From contig NZ_JAHUXA010000003.1 of the NCBI RefSeq assembly GCF_019218745.1, forward strand, positions 105,062 to 169,061: a stretch of DNA of 64,000 bases. The letters are read 5' to 3'. Positions within the stretch are counted from its first letter, which is position 1, and every line of letters starts with the position of its first letter. This document shows positions 52,925-63,465 of this stretch, piece by piece. This DNA comes from Enterobacter sp. ENT03. GTDB taxonomy: Bacteria > Pseudomonadota > Gammaproteobacteria > Enterobacterales > Enterobacteriaceae. The position numbers and the translations under genes are program-made. The notes under the pieces are model-generated. The model was not told the origin of the DNA, made no database searches, and saw only the letters and a program-made list of their open reading frames with translations.

Positions 52925-54574
52925 ATGACCACACTTTTCAAATATCAACCTGATTTTCCGCTGTCTGAGGATAGGACGGAATATGAGTTGATCAGCCAGG
53001 ATTTTGTTTCAACCATTCAGGTTGGCGAGCGGGAAATTCTTTCCGTTTCAAAGGAAGGGTTAACCTGGCTTGCTCGTCATGCTTTTCATGCGGCCTCATT
53101 TTATTTACGTGCTTCTCATATGCAACAGGTCGCCAGTATTCTGGACGATCCAGAAGCCAGTGATAACGACCGTTATGTGGCATTGCAGTTATTGCGTAAT
53201 GCGGCGATAACCGCGGAGGAAGAATTACCGCTATGCCAGGACACGGGAACGTCCACCATTATTGCGGAGAAAGGTCAGCAGGTTTGGGTGGATGGCAATG
53301 ATCGGGAAGCCTTGAGTGAAGGGGTATTCCACGCCTTCCAGGAGAACAGCCTGCGCTATTCACAAAACGCACCCCTCGATATGTACACCGAGGTGAATAC
53401 CCGGACCAACTTGCCGGCGCTCATTGATATTGCGGCGGTAATGGGCAATGAGTATCGCTTTATGTTCATGAACAAGGGTGGGGGTTCGTCGAATAAAGCC
53501 GCGTTGTTTCAGGCAACCAAATCAATACTTAACCCGACCTCGTTAAAGCGCTTCCTGGCGGAGAAAATGATCGCCCTCGGTTCTTCTGCATGCCCGCCAT
53601 ATCACATTGCATTTGTGGTGGGTGGACTGTCCCCTGAGCAGGCGCTGAAAACAGCCAAACTTGCGTCGACTAAATACTACGATGGCCTACCGGCGGAGGG
53701 AAACCAGTATGGTCAGGCCTTCCGTGATCACACGCTGGAAGCGGAGCTGCTTAAAGTCGCGCAGGAGACCGGGACTGGGGCACAGTTCGGCGGCAAATAC
53801 TTTGCCCACGATATTCGCGTTGTTCGCCTGCCACGCCACGGCGGATCCTGTCCCATCGCCATGGCGCTCTCCTGCTCCGCCGATCGTCAGGTGAAGGCGA
53901 AGATAAACAAAGCGGGCATCTGGATGGAGAAACTTGAGCGCAATCCGGCGCGCTATCTGCTGAACCTGCAAGACATGCACGTCGGGGCTGAGGAGGTGCA
54001 CCTCGATTTAACCCGTCCGTTTAATGAGACACTTGCCACCCTGAGCCGTCTTCCGGTGTCGACACGCCTGAGCCTGAGCGGGCCGATCGTCGTCGTCAGA
54101 GACATTGGCCACGCCAAAATACAGGAGCGGCTGGATAACGGTGAGCCAATGCCTGAGTACCTGACCAGACACGTGGTGTATTACGCCGGGCCTGCGAAAA
54201 CGCCGCCAAATCATATCTGTGGTGCGCTGGGGCCAACAACGGGTGGCCGCATGGACTGTTACACCGAAGCGTTCCAGTCGGCAGGTGGGAGTCTGGTTAT
54301 GCTCACCAAGGGTAACCGTAGCCAGCAGGTGACGGATGCATGTAAAAAATACGGCGGCTTTAGCCTGGGCAGCGTAGGTGGCGCCGCTGCACTGCTGGCT
54401 AAAGAGCATGTGATGTCTCTGGAGTGCCTGGAGTATCCGGAATTAGGAATGGAAGCGATTTACATGATGGAGGTGAAGAACATGCCTGCTTTTATCATGG
54501 TAGATGATAAAGGGAACAACTTTTATCAGTTTGTAGACCAGCCTTCGTGCCACCCCTGCTTAAAGGAGCTGTAA
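52925..54574 (+). CDS. fumD: Class I fumarase/mesaconase (FumD type)
   Basis: 549 residues, full length for class I [4Fe-4S] fumarases. Cluster cysteines C104 (LPLCQDTGT), C223 (SSACPPYH) and C317 (LSCSADRQ) match E. coli FumA 105, 224 and 318 with one residue offset. Its place beside methylaspartate pathway genes equals that of FumD in E. coli O157:H7, which hydrates mesaconate to (S)-citramalate. So mesaconase is the likely main role, with fumarase as a side activity. Confidence 0.92.
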   Translation: MTTLFKYQPDFPLSEDRTEYELISQDFVSTIQVGEREILSVSKEGLTWLARHAFHAASFYLRASHMQQVASILDDPEASDNDRYVALQLLRNAAITAEEELPLCQDTGTSTIIAEKGQQVWVDGNDREALSEGVFHAFQENSLRYSQNAPLDMYTEVNTRTNLPALIDIAAVMGNEYRFMFMNKGGGSSNKAALFQATKSILNPTSLKRFLAEKMIALGSSACPPYHIAFVVGGLSPEQALKTAKLASTKYYDGLPAEGNQYGQAFRDHTLEAELLKVAQETGTGAQFGGKYFAHDIRVVRLPRHGGSCPIAMALSCSADRQVKAKINKAGIWMEKLERNPARYLLNLQDMHVGAEEVHLDLTRPFNETLATLSRLPVSTRLSLSGPIVVVRDIGHAKIQERLDNGEPMPEYLTRHVVYYAGPAKTPPNHICGALGPTTGGRMDCYTEAFQSAGGSLVMLTKGNRSQQVTDACKKYGGFSLGSVGGAAALLAKEHVMSLECLEYPELGMEAIYMMEVKNMPAFIMVDDKGNNFYQFVDQPSCHPCLKEL

Positions 54575-54580
54575 AGGAAT

Positions 54581-55177
54581 ATGCGTGCAGATTATGAAGA
54601 ACACAAACAGAGTCAGAGGGTGCTGAAAAGCTTAGTGGATGAGCGCGTAAAGCAGGCAACCATCAGCAAAGGGGTGATGATAATTTATACCGGCAATGGT
54701 AAAGGTAAAACCACGGCGGCGATGGGGACAGTGATACGTGCTATCGGGCACGGCAAAAAAGTTGGCGTGGTGCAGTTCATCAAAGGAAAGTGGGAAAATG
54801 GGGAATATAACTTCTTAAAAGCCCACAATATTGATTTCTTTATGATGGGGACAGGGTTTACCTGGGAGACGCAGGATCGGGAGAAGGATACTGCCGCGGC
54901 GGAGATGGTCTGGAAAGAGGCTAAGCGCATGTTAGCTGACCCGACCTATGACCTGGTTGTCATGGATGAAATTACTTACATGACCGCCTATCACTATATT
55001 CCGCTGCAAGAACTCATCGCGTCGCTGCAGAGCCGTCCTGAATCTCAGAGCGTTATCCTTACCGGACGTGACTGCCATAAAAAGCTGATGGTCCTGGCTG
55101 ATACCGTGACCGAGATGGTCGCTTTAAAGCACGGCTTTGACCAGGGGATTAAGGCGCAGAAAGGGATTGACTGGTAA
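54581..55177 (+). CDS. btuR: Cob(I)alamin adenosyltransferase (CobA/BtuR type)
   Basis: 198 residues. P-loop TGNGKGKTT at 37-45, then VVQFIKGKWENGE, and LVVMDEITYMT as Walker B, with the end ALKHGFDQGIKAQKGIDW typical of the CobA family. It adds the 5'-deoxyadenosyl group to reduced B12, making the coenzyme that glutamate mutase needs. Starts seven bases after fumD. Probably a second copy besides the trp-linked btuR. Confidence 0.93.
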   Translation: MRADYEEHKQSQRVLKSLVDERVKQATISKGVMIIYTGNGKGKTTAAMGTVIRAIGHGKKVGVVQFIKGKWENGEYNFLKAHNIDFFMMGTGFTWETQDREKDTAAAEMVWKEAKRMLADPTYDLVVMDEITYMTAYHYIPLQELIASLQSRPESQSVILTGRDCHKKLMVLADTVTEMVALKHGFDQGIKAQKGIDW

Positions 55178-55256
55178 TGTCTGTCGGTAGGCGCAAGCGG
55201 GTAGCCTCTAACAGGATGCCGCGTGGGTGATGCTTTCCGCACATACCGGGACCGGA

Positions 55257-55285
55257 AGCCAGTCTGAGCCTTTGTCAGACTGGCT
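55257..55285. terminator. 11-bp inverted repeat at the right end of the island
   Basis: AGCCAGTCTGA and TCAGACTGGCT form a perfect stem with loop GCCTTTG between the converging btuR and znuB genes. There is no T run, so it may act as a bidirectional weak terminator or rho-linked barrier. A second imperfect hairpin (ACCCTCT / AGAGGGT) lies at 55312-55334. Confidence 0.6.
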
Positions 55286-55344
55286 ATTCACCGCACAGAA
55301 TTTCATTTTTAACCCTCTCCCTGAAGAAGAGGGTGATAAGAAAA

Positions 55345-56130
55345 TTACATGGCGGGCTTTTTCAGCATGCTGAGAATAAACAGCACCGCGGCGCACAGCA
55401 CCACTGACGGACCCGCTGGCGTATCGTAAAAGGCGGAGAAGGTCAGGCCACCCGTTACAGCAATCACGCCCATCCCTACGGCCACACCTGCCATCTGTTC
55501 CGGCGTACGTGCGAACCGACGAGCAGTGGCAGCCGGGATGATCAGCAGCGACGTAATAATCAGCGCGCCGACAAACTTCATCGCGACCCCGATAGTCAGG
55601 GCAGTGACCAGCATCAGCAGTAATTTCACCCGTTGCAACTTCACGCCATCTACAAACGCCAGATCCGGGCTGACGGTCATCGACAGCAGGTTACGCCACT
55701 GGCTGAGCAGAATGGCGATCACCACGCTGACGCCGAGGGCAATGGAGATCAGATCTTCCGGCGTGACGGCAAGCAGATCGCCAAACAGATAGGCCATCAG
55801 GTCAACGCGAATATTCGACATCAGGCTCACCACCACCAGACCCAGCGACAGTGCGCTGTGAGCCATAATTCCCAGCAATGTATCAATGGCGAGGTGCGGA
55901 CGCTTTTCCAGCCACACCAGACCGGCCGCAATCAGCAGCGTGACGGCAATCACCGCGTAGAAGGGATTGACGTCGAGCATCAGTCCAAAAGCCACACCGA
56001 GCAGTGACGCATGTGCCAGCGTATCGCCAAAATAGGACATCCGACGCCATACAACGAACGAACCAAGCGGTCCGGCGGCGCAGGCGAGCATAATACCGGC
56101 CAGCCAGCCGGGGAGTAATAATTCAATCAT
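55345..56130 (-). CDS. znuB: Zinc ABC transporter permease ZnuB
   Basis: 261 residues with about seven to eight membrane helices ([20 protein letters not shown] start), of the metal-specific ABC-3 permease family and close to E. coli ZnuB. It forms the inner membrane zinc channel with ZnuC, overlapping its gene by four bases. Under Zur control through the shared divergent region. Confidence 0.96.
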   Translation of the reverse strand: MIELLLPGWLAGIMLACAAGPLGSFVVWRRMSYFGDTLAHASLLGVAFGLMLDVNPFYAVIAVTLLIAAGLVWLEKRPHLAIDTLLGIMAHSALSLGLVVVSLMSNIRVDLMAYLFGDLLAVTPEDLISIALGVSVVIAILLSQWRNLLSMTVSPDLAFVDGVKLQRVKLLLMLVTALTIGVAMKFVGALIITSLLIIPAATARRFARTPEQMAGVAVGMGVIAVTGGLTFSAFYDTPAGPSVVLCAAVLFILSMLKKPAM

Positions 56131-56882
56131 GAGTGTCCATTCCCCCGACGCAGCACAATACGGCCCTGCAAATCGTGACGATGATTATGGTTATGGCGGT
56201 AAATGCCGAGCTGTTCCGCGCCACGCGGGCCAAACATCGAAATAAATTCCGGGTGCATGGAAACCACTTCCGGCGTGCCGGAACAGCAGATGTGGTGGTT
56301 CAGGCACAGCACTTCATCGGTTTTCGCCATCACGAGGTGCAGATCGTGGGAGACCATTAACACGGCGCAATCCAGTTCGCGACGCAACTGATCGATGAGA
56401 TCGTACAGCGCCACCTGGCCGTTGACGTCCACGCCCTGGGTGGGTTCATCCAGCACCAGCAATTGCGGTCGGTTTAACAGCGCGCGCGCCAGCAGCACCC
56501 GCTGAGTTTCGCCGCCGGAGAGTTTTTGCATCGGCGCGTCAATGAGATGCCCGGCCTGCACGCGTTTCAGGGCGGGCAAAATGTCGGCTTTGCGGGTCGC
56601 CGGACGCAAGCGCAAAAAGCGGCTGACGGTTAACGGCAGCGTGGCATCCAGATGCAGTTTTTGCGGTACGTAGCCAATGCGCAGTTGCTTATCGCGTTTG
56701 ATTACCCCCGCCTCCGCTGCTACAAGGCCTAATACCACGCGCACGAGCGTCGATTTACCGGCGCCATTTGGCCCCAGCAGCGTTAAAATCTTCCCCGGTT
56801 TCAGTTCAAGCGAAATGTCAGACAGCACGCGGCGTTGACCGAAAGAAACCGATACTTTTTCCAGTGAAACTAAATTCGTCAT
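56127..56882 (-). CDS. znuC: Zinc ABC transporter ATPase ZnuC
   Basis: 251 residues from ATG 56882, the usual length; the frame is open further up but that part crosses the Zur site. Walker [14 protein letters not shown], signature [12 protein letters not shown] and Walker [13 protein letters not shown] are present, with a histidine-rich C-terminus ([10 protein letters not shown]) that may sense zinc. Confidence 0.96.
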   Translation of the reverse strand: MTNLVSLEKVSVSFGQRRVLSDISLELKPGKILTLLGPNGAGKSTLVRVVLGLVAAEAGVIKRDKQLRIGYVPQKLHLDATLPLTVSRFLRLRPATRKADILPALKRVQAGHLIDAPMQKLSGGETQRVLLARALLNRPQLLVLDEPTQGVDVNGQVALYDLIDQLRRELDCAVLMVSHDLHLVMAKTDEVLCLNHHICCSGTPEVVSMHPEFISMFGPRGAEQLGIYRHNHNHRHDLQGRIVLRRGNGHS

Positions 56883-56909
56883 AGCGTTTAAAGGCTTGCA
56901 CAAGTGACA

Positions 56910-56930
56910 GAATGTTATAATATCACATTC
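56910..56930. promoter_or_regulatory. Zur operator between znuC and znuA
   Basis: A 21-bp imperfect palindrome, GAATGTTATAA joined to TATCACATTC, fits the Zur consensus (GAAATGTTATA-N-TATAACATTTC type) and stands at the same place as in E. coli. TATAATAT within it can serve as -10, so zinc-loaded Zur would block both divergent promoters. Confidence 0.85.
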
Positions 56931-56960
56931 CACCAATTCATTACGATGATAAGTCGCATT

Positions 56961-57905
56961 ATGTTACATAAAAATACGCTTCTTTGCGCAGCGGTTTCCG
57001 CTGCTTTATGGGCTGGCCTGAGCACTGGCGCAAACGCCGCTGTGGTCACCTCGCTCAAGCCAATCGGATTTATTGCATCTGCCATTGCTGATGGCGTCAC
57101 GACGACAGAAGTCTTACTTCCGGATGGCGCCTCAGAGCATGATTATGCGCTGCGACCGTCGGATGTAAAACGCTTACAGAGCGCGGACTTAGTTGTCTGG
57201 GTTGGTCCTGACATGGAAGCCTTCATGCAGAAGACCACACAGAAGATCCCGGCCGCGAAACAAGTGGTGATGGCGGAGCTGCCAGGTGTGAAGCCGTTGC
57301 TGATGAAAGGCGCCGATGAAGATGAGGACGATCATGACGGCGGCCATGAGCACAATGAAAAAGGTGACCACCATCACCACCATGGTGAATACAACATGCA
57401 TATTTGGCTTTCACCAGACGTAGCGCGGCTGGCAGCGGTTGCAATCCATCAAAAATTAGTGGAAGTTATGCCGCAAAGTCGAGCCAAACTTGACGCCAAC
57501 CTGAAGGATTTTGAGGCACAATTAGCCCAAACCGATGAGCAGGTAGGTAAAGAGCTGGCACCGGTGAAGGGTAAAGGGTACTTCGTTTTTCATGACGCCT
57601 ACGGCTACTTCGAAAAACATTATGGTCTGACGTCGCTCGGCCATTTCACCGTGAACCCGGAAATTCAGCCAGGTGCTCAGCGTTTACATGAAATCAGAAC
57701 ACAGTTGGTTGAGCAAAAAGCAACCTGCGTTTTTGCTGAGCCACAGTTCAGGCCAGCCGTAATTGAAGCTGTTGCGAGAGGTACCTCAGTTCGCATGGGG
57801 ACCCTGGATCCGCTTGGAACCAGTATCAAATTGAGTAAAGCGAGCTATCCCCAGTTCCTGACTCAACTCGCCAACCAGTATTCGGGCTGCCTGAAAGGAG
57901 AATAA
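56961..57905 (+). CDS. znuA: Periplasmic zinc-binding protein ZnuA
   Basis: 314 residues from ATG 56961; upstream in-frame codons cross the Zur site. A signal peptide ends near GANA. The metal-binding histidines are in [20 protein letters not shown] and LGHFTVNPE, and a charged His/Asp-rich loop ([13 protein letters not shown] to DHHHHH) lies between. It captures zinc and gives it to ZnuBC. Confidence 0.96.
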   Translation: MLHKNTLLCAAVSAALWAGLSTGANAAVVTSLKPIGFIASAIADGVTTTEVLLPDGASEHDYALRPSDVKRLQSADLVVWVGPDMEAFMQKTTQKIPAAKQVVMAELPGVKPLLMKGADEDEDDHDGGHEHNEKGDHHHHHGEYNMHIWLSPDVARLAAVAIHQKLVEVMPQSRAKLDANLKDFEAQLAQTDEQVGKELAPVKGKGYFVFHDAYGYFEKHYGLTSLGHFTVNPEIQPGAQRLHEIRTQLVEQKATCVFAEPQFRPAVIEAVARGTSVRMGTLDPLGTSIKLSKASYPQFLTQLANQYSGCLKGE

Positions 57906-57920
57906 CGAGGAAGTGAATAC

Positions 57921-59249
57921 GTGCAACAGATAGCCCGCGCGGTCAGCCTGGCGTTTAATAATCTGCCACGGCCCCATCGCGTTATGCTGGGGTCTCTTAC
58001 TGTTCTCACATTAGCGGTCGCCGTCTGGCGACCCTATGTCTATCATCCCCAATCCCAGTCCGCGCCCATTGTAAAAACCATCGCGCTGGAAAAAAGTGAA
58101 ATACGATCGTTACTCCCGGAAGCCAGTGAACCTATCGATCAGACCATGCCGGATGAAGTGGAAGCCATTCCACAGGATGAGCTGGACGATAAAACGGCGA
58201 ACGAAGCGGGTGTGCATGAATATGTCGTTTCCACCGGCGATACCCTGAGCAGCATTCTGAATCAGTACGGTATCGATATGGGCGACATCAGCCTGCTCGC
58301 GACGGCGGATAAAGAGCTGCGTAACCTGAAAATTGGTCAGCAGATCTCCTGGACGCTTAACGATGCCGGTGAGCTGCAACGCATGACGTGGGAAATGTCG
58401 CGTCGCGAAACCCGTACTTACGACCGCGTTGACGGCGGCTTTAAAATGAGTGCCGAAATTCAGAAGGGCGACTGGGTCAATGCCACCATGAACGGCACCG
58501 TTGGCGGCAGCTTTGTCGGCAGCGCGAAAGATGCTGGCCTGACCAGCGCAGAAATCAGCGCGGTCATCAAAGCCATGCAGTGGCAGATGGACTTCCGTAA
58601 GCTGAAAAAAGGTGATGACTTCTCCGTCCTGATGTCCCGCGAAATGCTGGACGGCAAACGTGAACAGAGCCAGCTGCTGGGCGTGCGTCTGCGTTCCGAA
58701 GGGAAAGATTATTACGCCATTCGTGCCGAAGACGGTAAATTCTACGACCGTAACGGTACCGGGCTGGCGAAGGGCTTTATGCGCTTCCCGACCTCCAAAC
58801 AGTTCCGCGTGTCCTCAAACTTCAATCCACGTCGGTTAAACCCGGTTACCGGGCGCGTGGCGCCGCATAAAGGCGTCGATTTCGCCATGCCGCAGGGCAC
58901 GCCGGTGTTGTCCGTTGGTGACGGTGAAGTGGTGGTAGCAAAACGTAGCGGGGCGGCAGGTTATTACGTGGCTATTCGTCATGGTCGCACCTACACCACG
59001 CGTTATATGCACCTGCGTAAACTGCTGGTGAAAGAGGGGCAGAAAGTGAAACGCGGCGACCGCATTGCGCTCTCCGGTAACACCGGCCGATCCACTGGCC
59101 CGCACCTGCATTATGAAGTGTGGATCAACCAGCAGGCGGTAAACCCGCTGACGGCGAAACTGCCACGTACCGAAGGGCTGACCGGCTCGGATCGTCGCGA
59201 TTATCTTGCGCAGGTCAAAGAGGTCATACCGCAGCTTCGCTTCGATTAA
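57921..59249 (+). CDS. mepM: Murein DD-endopeptidase MepM
   Basis: 442 residues from GTG 57921. One N-terminal membrane anchor (about 21-40), a LysM-like domain (YVVSTGDTLSSILNQYG) and an M23 peptidase domain with HKGVDFAMP and HLHYEVW zinc residues. It cuts D-Ala-mDAP cross-links so that new glycan can be inserted. It lies 15 bases after znuA, as in E. coli. Confidence 0.96.
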   Translation: MQQIARAVSLAFNNLPRPHRVMLGSLTVLTLAVAVWRPYVYHPQSQSAPIVKTIALEKSEIRSLLPEASEPIDQTMPDEVEAIPQDELDDKTANEAGVHEYVVSTGDTLSSILNQYGIDMGDISLLATADKELRNLKIGQQISWTLNDAGELQRMTWEMSRRETRTYDRVDGGFKMSAEIQKGDWVNATMNGTVGGSFVGSAKDAGLTSAEISAVIKAMQWQMDFRKLKKGDDFSVLMSREMLDGKREQSQLLGVRLRSEGKDYYAIRAEDGKFYDRNGTGLAKGFMRFPTSKQFRVSSNFNPRRLNPVTGRVAPHKGVDFAMPQGTPVLSVGDGEVVVAKRSGAAGYYVAIRHGRTYTTRYMHLRKLLVKEGQKVKRGDRIALSGNTGRSTGPHLHYEVWINQQAVNPLTAKLPRTEGLTGSDRRDYLAQVKEVIPQLRFD

Positions 59250-59263
59250 TTCACGTAAGTAAT

Positions 59264-59296
59264 AAGCCGGGTGATGGTTCATGCCCGGCTTTTTCT
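59264..59296 (+). terminator. Terminator after mepM
   Basis: Perfect 8-bp stem AAGCCGGG / CCCGGCTT with a 12-base loop and TTTTTCTTTT after it. Confidence 0.85.
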
Positions 59297-59372
59297 TTTG
59301 TGCAGAAAGACCCACCTCGCTACACTTACGCATTATCTTTTTCTTACCCGAGTCCCTGACCCTGGAAGATGC

Positions 59373-60344
59373 ATGGAAACGAAAAAAAATAACAGTGAAT
59401 ACCTCCCCGAATTCGAAAGGGAATTTTTACATCCGCGCTATTGGGGCGCATGGCTGGGCGTGATGGCTTTCGCCGGTGTGGCGATGATCCCGCCGTCCGT
59501 GCGCGATCCGTTGCTGGCAAAACTGGGCCGGTTTGGTGGACGAATGGGCAAGGGCGCCCGTCGCCGCGCGCAGATCAATCTGCTGTACTGCTTTCCGGAT
59601 CTGAGCGACGCGCAACGCGAAGCGCTGATCGATGAGATGTTTGCCACTGCGCCGCAGTCTATGGTGCTGATGGCCGAGCTGGCGCTGCGCGGGCCGGAAA
59701 AAATTCTGCCGCGTATCGACTGGCAGGGGCGGGAGATCATTGATGAGATGCACCGTAACAATGAAAAAGTGATTTTCCTGGTCCCCCATGGCTGGGCGGT
59801 AGACATTCCGGCGATGCTGATGGCGGCTACCGGACAGCCGATGGCTGCTATGTTCCATAACCAGGGCAATAAAGTTTTTGATTACGTGTGGAATACCGTG
59901 CGTCGCCGCTTTGGTGGGCGTCTTCACGCGCGTAACGATGGCATTAAGCCCTTTATTCAGTCGGTACGTCAGGGATACTGGGGCTACTATCTTCCCGATC
60001 AGGATCATGGGGCTGAGCACAGCGAGTTCGTTGATTTCTTTGCGACCTACAAAGCCACGCTGCCCGCAATTGGGCGGTTAATGAAGGTCTGTCGCGCGAG
60101 GGTCGTACCGCTGTTCCCGGTGTATGACAGCACCACGCACCGACTGACCATTCAGGTGCGTCCGCCGATGGACGATCTGATGACCGCAGACGATACCACT
60201 ATCGCCCGGCGCATGAATGAAGAAGTGGAAATTTTTGTTCGCCCGCATCCAGAGCAGTACACCTGGATCTTAAAGCTGTTGAAAACGCGCCGATCCGGTG
60301 AAACCGAGCCGTACCGTCGTAAAGAACTTTTTCCGAAGAAGTAG
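59373..60344 (+). CDS. lpxM: Lipid A myristoyltransferase LpxM
   Basis: 323 residues from ATG 59373, the E. coli length. One membrane helix near 27-45 and the H-x4-D acyltransferase motif HGWAVD, followed by [11 protein letters not shown]. It adds the last secondary acyl chain (myristate) to lipid A at the inner membrane. Its stop is followed by a REP array. Confidence 0.95.
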   Translation: METKKNNSEYLPEFEREFLHPRYWGAWLGVMAFAGVAMIPPSVRDPLLAKLGRFGGRMGKGARRRAQINLLYCFPDLSDAQREALIDEMFATAPQSMVLMAELALRGPEKILPRIDWQGREIIDEMHRNNEKVIFLVPHGWAVDIPAMLMAATGQPMAAMFHNQGNKVFDYVWNTVRRRFGGRLHARNDGIKPFIQSVRQGYWGYYLPDQDHGAEHSEFVDFFATYKATLPAIGRLMKVCRARVVPLFPVYDSTTHRLTIQVRPPMDDLMTADDTTIARRMNEEVEIFVRPHPEQYTWILKLLKTRRSGETEPYRRKELFPKK

Positions 60345-60354
60345 CCGTTTTAAA

Positions 60355-60675
60355 TGCCCGGCGGCGCTGCGCTTGCACGGGCCTACGGGGCTGAAATGAT
60401 GCATGCCCGGCGGCGCTGCGCTTGCACGGGCCTACGGGGCTGAAATGATGTATGCCCGGCGGCGCTTCGCTTGCATGGATTTACGGCGCTGGAATGGTGT
60501 ATGCCCGGCGGCGCTGCGCTTGCACGGATTTACGGCGCTGGAATGATGTTTGTCCGGCGGCGCTGCGCTGATATGGGGTTACGGAGCTGGAATGATGTAT
60601 GCCCGGCGGCGCTGCGCTGATATGGGGTTACGGTGCTGGAGTAAAGTAGGCCCGGCAAGCGAAGCGCCGCCGGGC
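60355..60675. repeat. REP array: six direct 49-bp units and one inverted copy
   Basis: Six head-to-tail units start at 60355, 60404, 60453, 60502, 60550 and 60599, each opening with (A)TGCCCGGCGGCGCT and running into a more variable ACGG-GCTGGAATGATG part; units 1-2, 3-4 and 5-6 are most alike in pairs. An inverted element, GCCCGGCAAGCGAAGCGCCG and on to 60675, closes the array. This is a BIME-like structure between converging lpxM and pykA and could end both transcripts or bind gyrase or IHF, as known for REP elements. Confidence 0.92.
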
Positions 60676-60683
60676 AAGGTTGC

Positions 60684-62126
60684 TTATTCGACGGTCAGAA
60701 TACGGGTGGTATTGGTGGTGCCCACGGTGCTCATCACGTCACCCTGCGTCATAATCACCAGATCGCCGGAAACCAGATAGCCTTTATCCCGCAGCAGGTT
60801 CACGGCTTCGTTCGCCGCCACCACGCCATCGGCGCTGCTGTCGAAGTACACCGGCGTCACGCCACGGTACAGGGCGGTCAGGTTCAGCGTACGCTCATGA
60901 CGGGACATAGCGAAAATCGGCAGCCCGGAAGAGATTCGCGACGTCATTAACGCCGTCCGGCCTGACTCCGTCATGGAAATGATCGCCGTCACGCCTTTGA
61001 GGTGGTTTGCGGCGTACATCGCCGACATAGCAATCGCTTCTTCAACGTTATCAAACTGAATGTCCAGACGGTGCTTGGAGACGTTGATGCTGGGGATCTT
61101 CTCCGCGCCCAGACAAACGCGCGCCATGGCGGCAACTGTTTCCGCCGGATACTGACCGGCTGCCGTTTCTGCTGACAGCATCACTGCATCGGTGCCATCC
61201 AGCACGGCGTTAGCCACGTCCATCACTTCCGCTCGGGTTGGCATCGGGTTAGTGATCATCGATTCCATCATCTGGGTGGCGGTGATCACCGCACGGTTCA
61301 GCTGGCGGGCGCGACGGATCAGCGCTTTCTGGATCCCCACCAGTTCCGGGTCGCCAATTTCAACGCCGAGATCGCCACGGGCGACCATTACCACGTCGGA
61401 GGCCAGGATCACATCGTCCATCGCGTCCTGGCTGCATACCGCTTCGGCACGTTCCACTTTGGCGACGATTTTCGCGTCGCAACCTGCATCACGGGCGAGG
61501 CGACGGGCATAGTTCAGATCTTCGCCGCAGCGCGGGAAGGAGACGGCCAGGTAATCAACGCCGATTTGCGCGGCGGTCACGATGTCGGCTTTGTCTTTGT
61601 CCGTCAGGGCTTCAGCAGACAAGCCGCCGCCCAGTTTATTGATGCCTTTGTTGTTCGACAGCGGACCGCCGACAGTCACTTCGGTGAATACTTTCATGCC
61701 CTGAACTTCAAGGACTTTTAACTGCACGCGGCCGTCGTCGAGCAGCAGAATATCGCCCGGCACCACGTCAGCGGGTAAGCCTTTATAGTCGATTCCGACG
61801 CGCTCTTTATCGCCTTCGCCTTTGCTAAGGTTAGCGTCGAGGAGGAATTTATCGCCAATATTGAGGAAAACTTTGCCTTCTTTGAAGGTGGAAACACGGA
61901 TTTTTGGACCCTGCAAATCGCCAAGAATAGCAACGTGACGTCCCAGTTTTGCCGCAATCTCGCGCACTTTATCGGCACGCAATTTATGATCTTCCGCCGT
62001 GCCATGTGAGAAGTTCATGCGCACCACGTTGGCGCCCGCGGCGATAATTTTCTCAAGGTTATTATCACGATCGGTAGCTGGACCCAGGGTGGTAACGATT
62101 TTGGTTCTGCGAAGCCTTCTGGACAT
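60684..62126 (-). CDS. pykA: Pyruvate kinase II
   Basis: 480 residues. [14 protein letters not shown] start, substrate loop [14 protein letters not shown], and the family signature [12 protein letters not shown] with ATQMMESM are complete. It makes pyruvate and ATP from phosphoenolpyruvate and is AMP-activated in E. coli. Divergent-tandem order with hexR as in E. coli. Confidence 0.98.
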   Translation of the reverse strand: MSRRLRRTKIVTTLGPATDRDNNLEKIIAAGANVVRMNFSHGTAEDHKLRADKVREIAAKLGRHVAILGDLQGPKIRVSTFKEGKVFLNIGDKFLLDANLSKGEGDKERVGIDYKGLPADVVPGDILLLDDGRVQLKVLEVQGMKVFTEVTVGGPLSNNKGINKLGGGLSAEALTDKDKADIVTAAQIGVDYLAVSFPRCGEDLNYARRLARDAGCDAKIVAKVERAEAVCSQDAMDDVILASDVVMVARGDLGVEIGDPELVGIQKALIRRARQLNRAVITATQMMESMITNPMPTRAEVMDVANAVLDGTDAVMLSAETAAGQYPAETVAAMARVCLGAEKIPSINVSKHRLDIQFDNVEEAIAMSAMYAANHLKGVTAIISMTESGRTALMTSRISSGLPIFAMSRHERTLNLTALYRGVTPVYFDSSADGVVAANEAVNLLRDKGYLVSGDLVIMTQGDVMSTVGTTNTTRILTVE

Positions 62127-62244
62127 GTATTACTCCGTTGACTGAAACAACCGGTGTTGCGTGAATTAAAATTCGGTGACGTCTTGCGCCTCTGAGGGCC
62201 GCTATGAACTTACCCGAATGGCGTAATAAGTTACAACTTTGTTA

Positions 62245-63120
62245 TCAACTTTTAATGTTTTCCCCTCTTCCGAGGAGGTCCTTATCAAAGCGCGATTCTT
62301 TAAGCGCTTCTTTGACTCGTTTCAAGTTATCTCTGAATTTTGCGCCGCGGCGCAGTGTAAAACCTGTTGCCAGCACATCAATGACCGTCAACTGCGCCAG
62401 TCTGGAAACCATTGGCATATAAATGTCAGTGTCTTCAGGCACGTCCAGGGTGATGGAAAGTGTGGCTTCCCGCGACAGCGGCGTACCGGCAGAGGTAATG
62501 GCGATCACCATCGCGTCGTTTTCACGCGCCAGCTGGGCCAGTTCCACCAGACTTTTAGTGCGCCCGGTGTGGGAGATAAGCACCACCACGTCGTCCTCAC
62601 TGCAGTTCATGCAGCTCATACGTTGCAGGACAATATCATCGGTATAAACCACCGGTACGTTGAAGCGGAAAAACTTATTCATCGCATCATGGGCGACCGC
62701 CGCAGAAGAACCGAGGCCGAAGAAGGCGATTTTTTTTGCCTGCGTCAGTAAATCCACCGCCCGGTTAACCGCTGCCATCTCCAGCGACTGCCGCACATGA
62801 TCCAGCGTCGCCATCGCTGATTCGAAAATTTTACCGGTGTAGGCTTCAACGCTGTCATCCTCGTCGACATTCCGGTTCACATAAGGCGTACCATTTGCCA
62901 GACTTTGCGCCAGATGTAGCTTAAAATCAGGAAAGCCGCGCGTGTCCAGACTACGGCAGAACCGGTTGACGGTAGGTTCGCTGACGGACGCCTGTTGGGC
63001 GAGGGCAGCGATACTGGAATGGATAGCCTGATCGGGGGAGGCGAGGATCACTTCCGCCACTTTGCGTTCGGATTTGCTAAGGTGTTCCAGTTGAGACTGG
63101 ATCTTTTCCAGCATATTCAT
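62245..63120 (-). CDS. hexR: HexR, RpiR-family regulator of glucose pathways
   Basis: 291 residues: an HTH_6 domain at 1-75 (KSERKVAEVILASPDQAIHS, SVSEPTVNRFCRSLDTRGFP) and a SIS sugar-phosphate domain (FFGLGSSAAVAHDAMNKF, SHTGRTKSLVELAQLA). It represses zwf and Entner-Doudoroff genes and lets go when bound to KDPG. Divergent from zwf, whose promoter region carries its operator. Two residues longer than in E. coli, with a different C-terminus. Confidence 0.96.
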   Translation of the reverse strand: MNMLEKIQSQLEHLSKSERKVAEVILASPDQAIHSSIAALAQQASVSEPTVNRFCRSLDTRGFPDFKLHLAQSLANGTPYVNRNVDEDDSVEAYTGKIFESAMATLDHVRQSLEMAAVNRAVDLLTQAKKIAFFGLGSSAAVAHDAMNKFFRFNVPVVYTDDIVLQRMSCMNCSEDDVVVLISHTGRTKSLVELAQLARENDAMVIAITSAGTPLSREATLSITLDVPEDTDIYMPMVSRLAQLTVIDVLATGFTLRRGAKFRDNLKRVKEALKESRFDKDLLGRGENIKS

Positions 63121-63403
63121 GTTTAACAGGGCGCTCTTGGGTAAAATCGATTGCAGACAGTGATGAAACCGCGATGCGTGTTACTCGATATTACCCTTGT
63201 GACGTCATTAAGGGTAAATAACAACAGAAAAAGTTGTTGTTTTTTTTCATTACTTGATCAGAGTCGGATTTTAGCGACAGCTGCGCAGGAAAAACCCCTG
63301 CTATTTCAGGGCGATTCCCCGTTCTGGACCGGCAGATACCTTTAGCGCACAAGCGGCAAAACGTTAACGGTTTCGGTAATTACGTAAAAGCAGTACAGTG
63401 CAC

Positions 63404-63418
63404 TGTAATAAAATTACA
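63404..63418. promoter_or_regulatory. HexR operator of zwf
   Basis: TGTAATAAAATTACA differs by one base from the HexR consensus palindrome TGTAATTAAATTACA and lies 48 bases before the zwf start. The 345-base hexR/zwf gap has no other feature that I can name with confidence. Confidence 0.85.
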
Positions 63419-63465
63419 ACTAAGGCCTGGCAGAAGCACCAGGATAGCTAACTGAGGAGAATGAC

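Larger units (their letters stand above)
38077..55344. other. Glutamate fermentation and cobalamin island
   Basis: A 17-kb block between ruvB and znuB, neighbours in E. coli. It carries a LysR regulator, BtuC-BtuD-BtuB-BtuF, glutamate mutase genes, methylaspartate ammonia-lyase, AtuA-like and DUF4387 proteins, symporter, exported glutaminase, FumD-type hydratase and cobalamin adenosyltransferase. No mobility gene is present and base composition is near host, except the more AT-rich regulator region, so it is an old acquisition or a lineage-specific core block. The methylaspartate pathway is known in Citrobacter amalonaticus and in E. coli O157:H7. Confidence 0.88.

Noticed and set aside
60355..60675. 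CRISPR array from regular 49-bp spacing
   Set aside because: The whole unit repeats, including the part that would be a spacer, and it matches REP elements; no cas genes nearby.
60550..60780. 76-codon frame across the REP array and pykA end
   Set aside because: Made of REP repeat and pykA antisense; not a gene.
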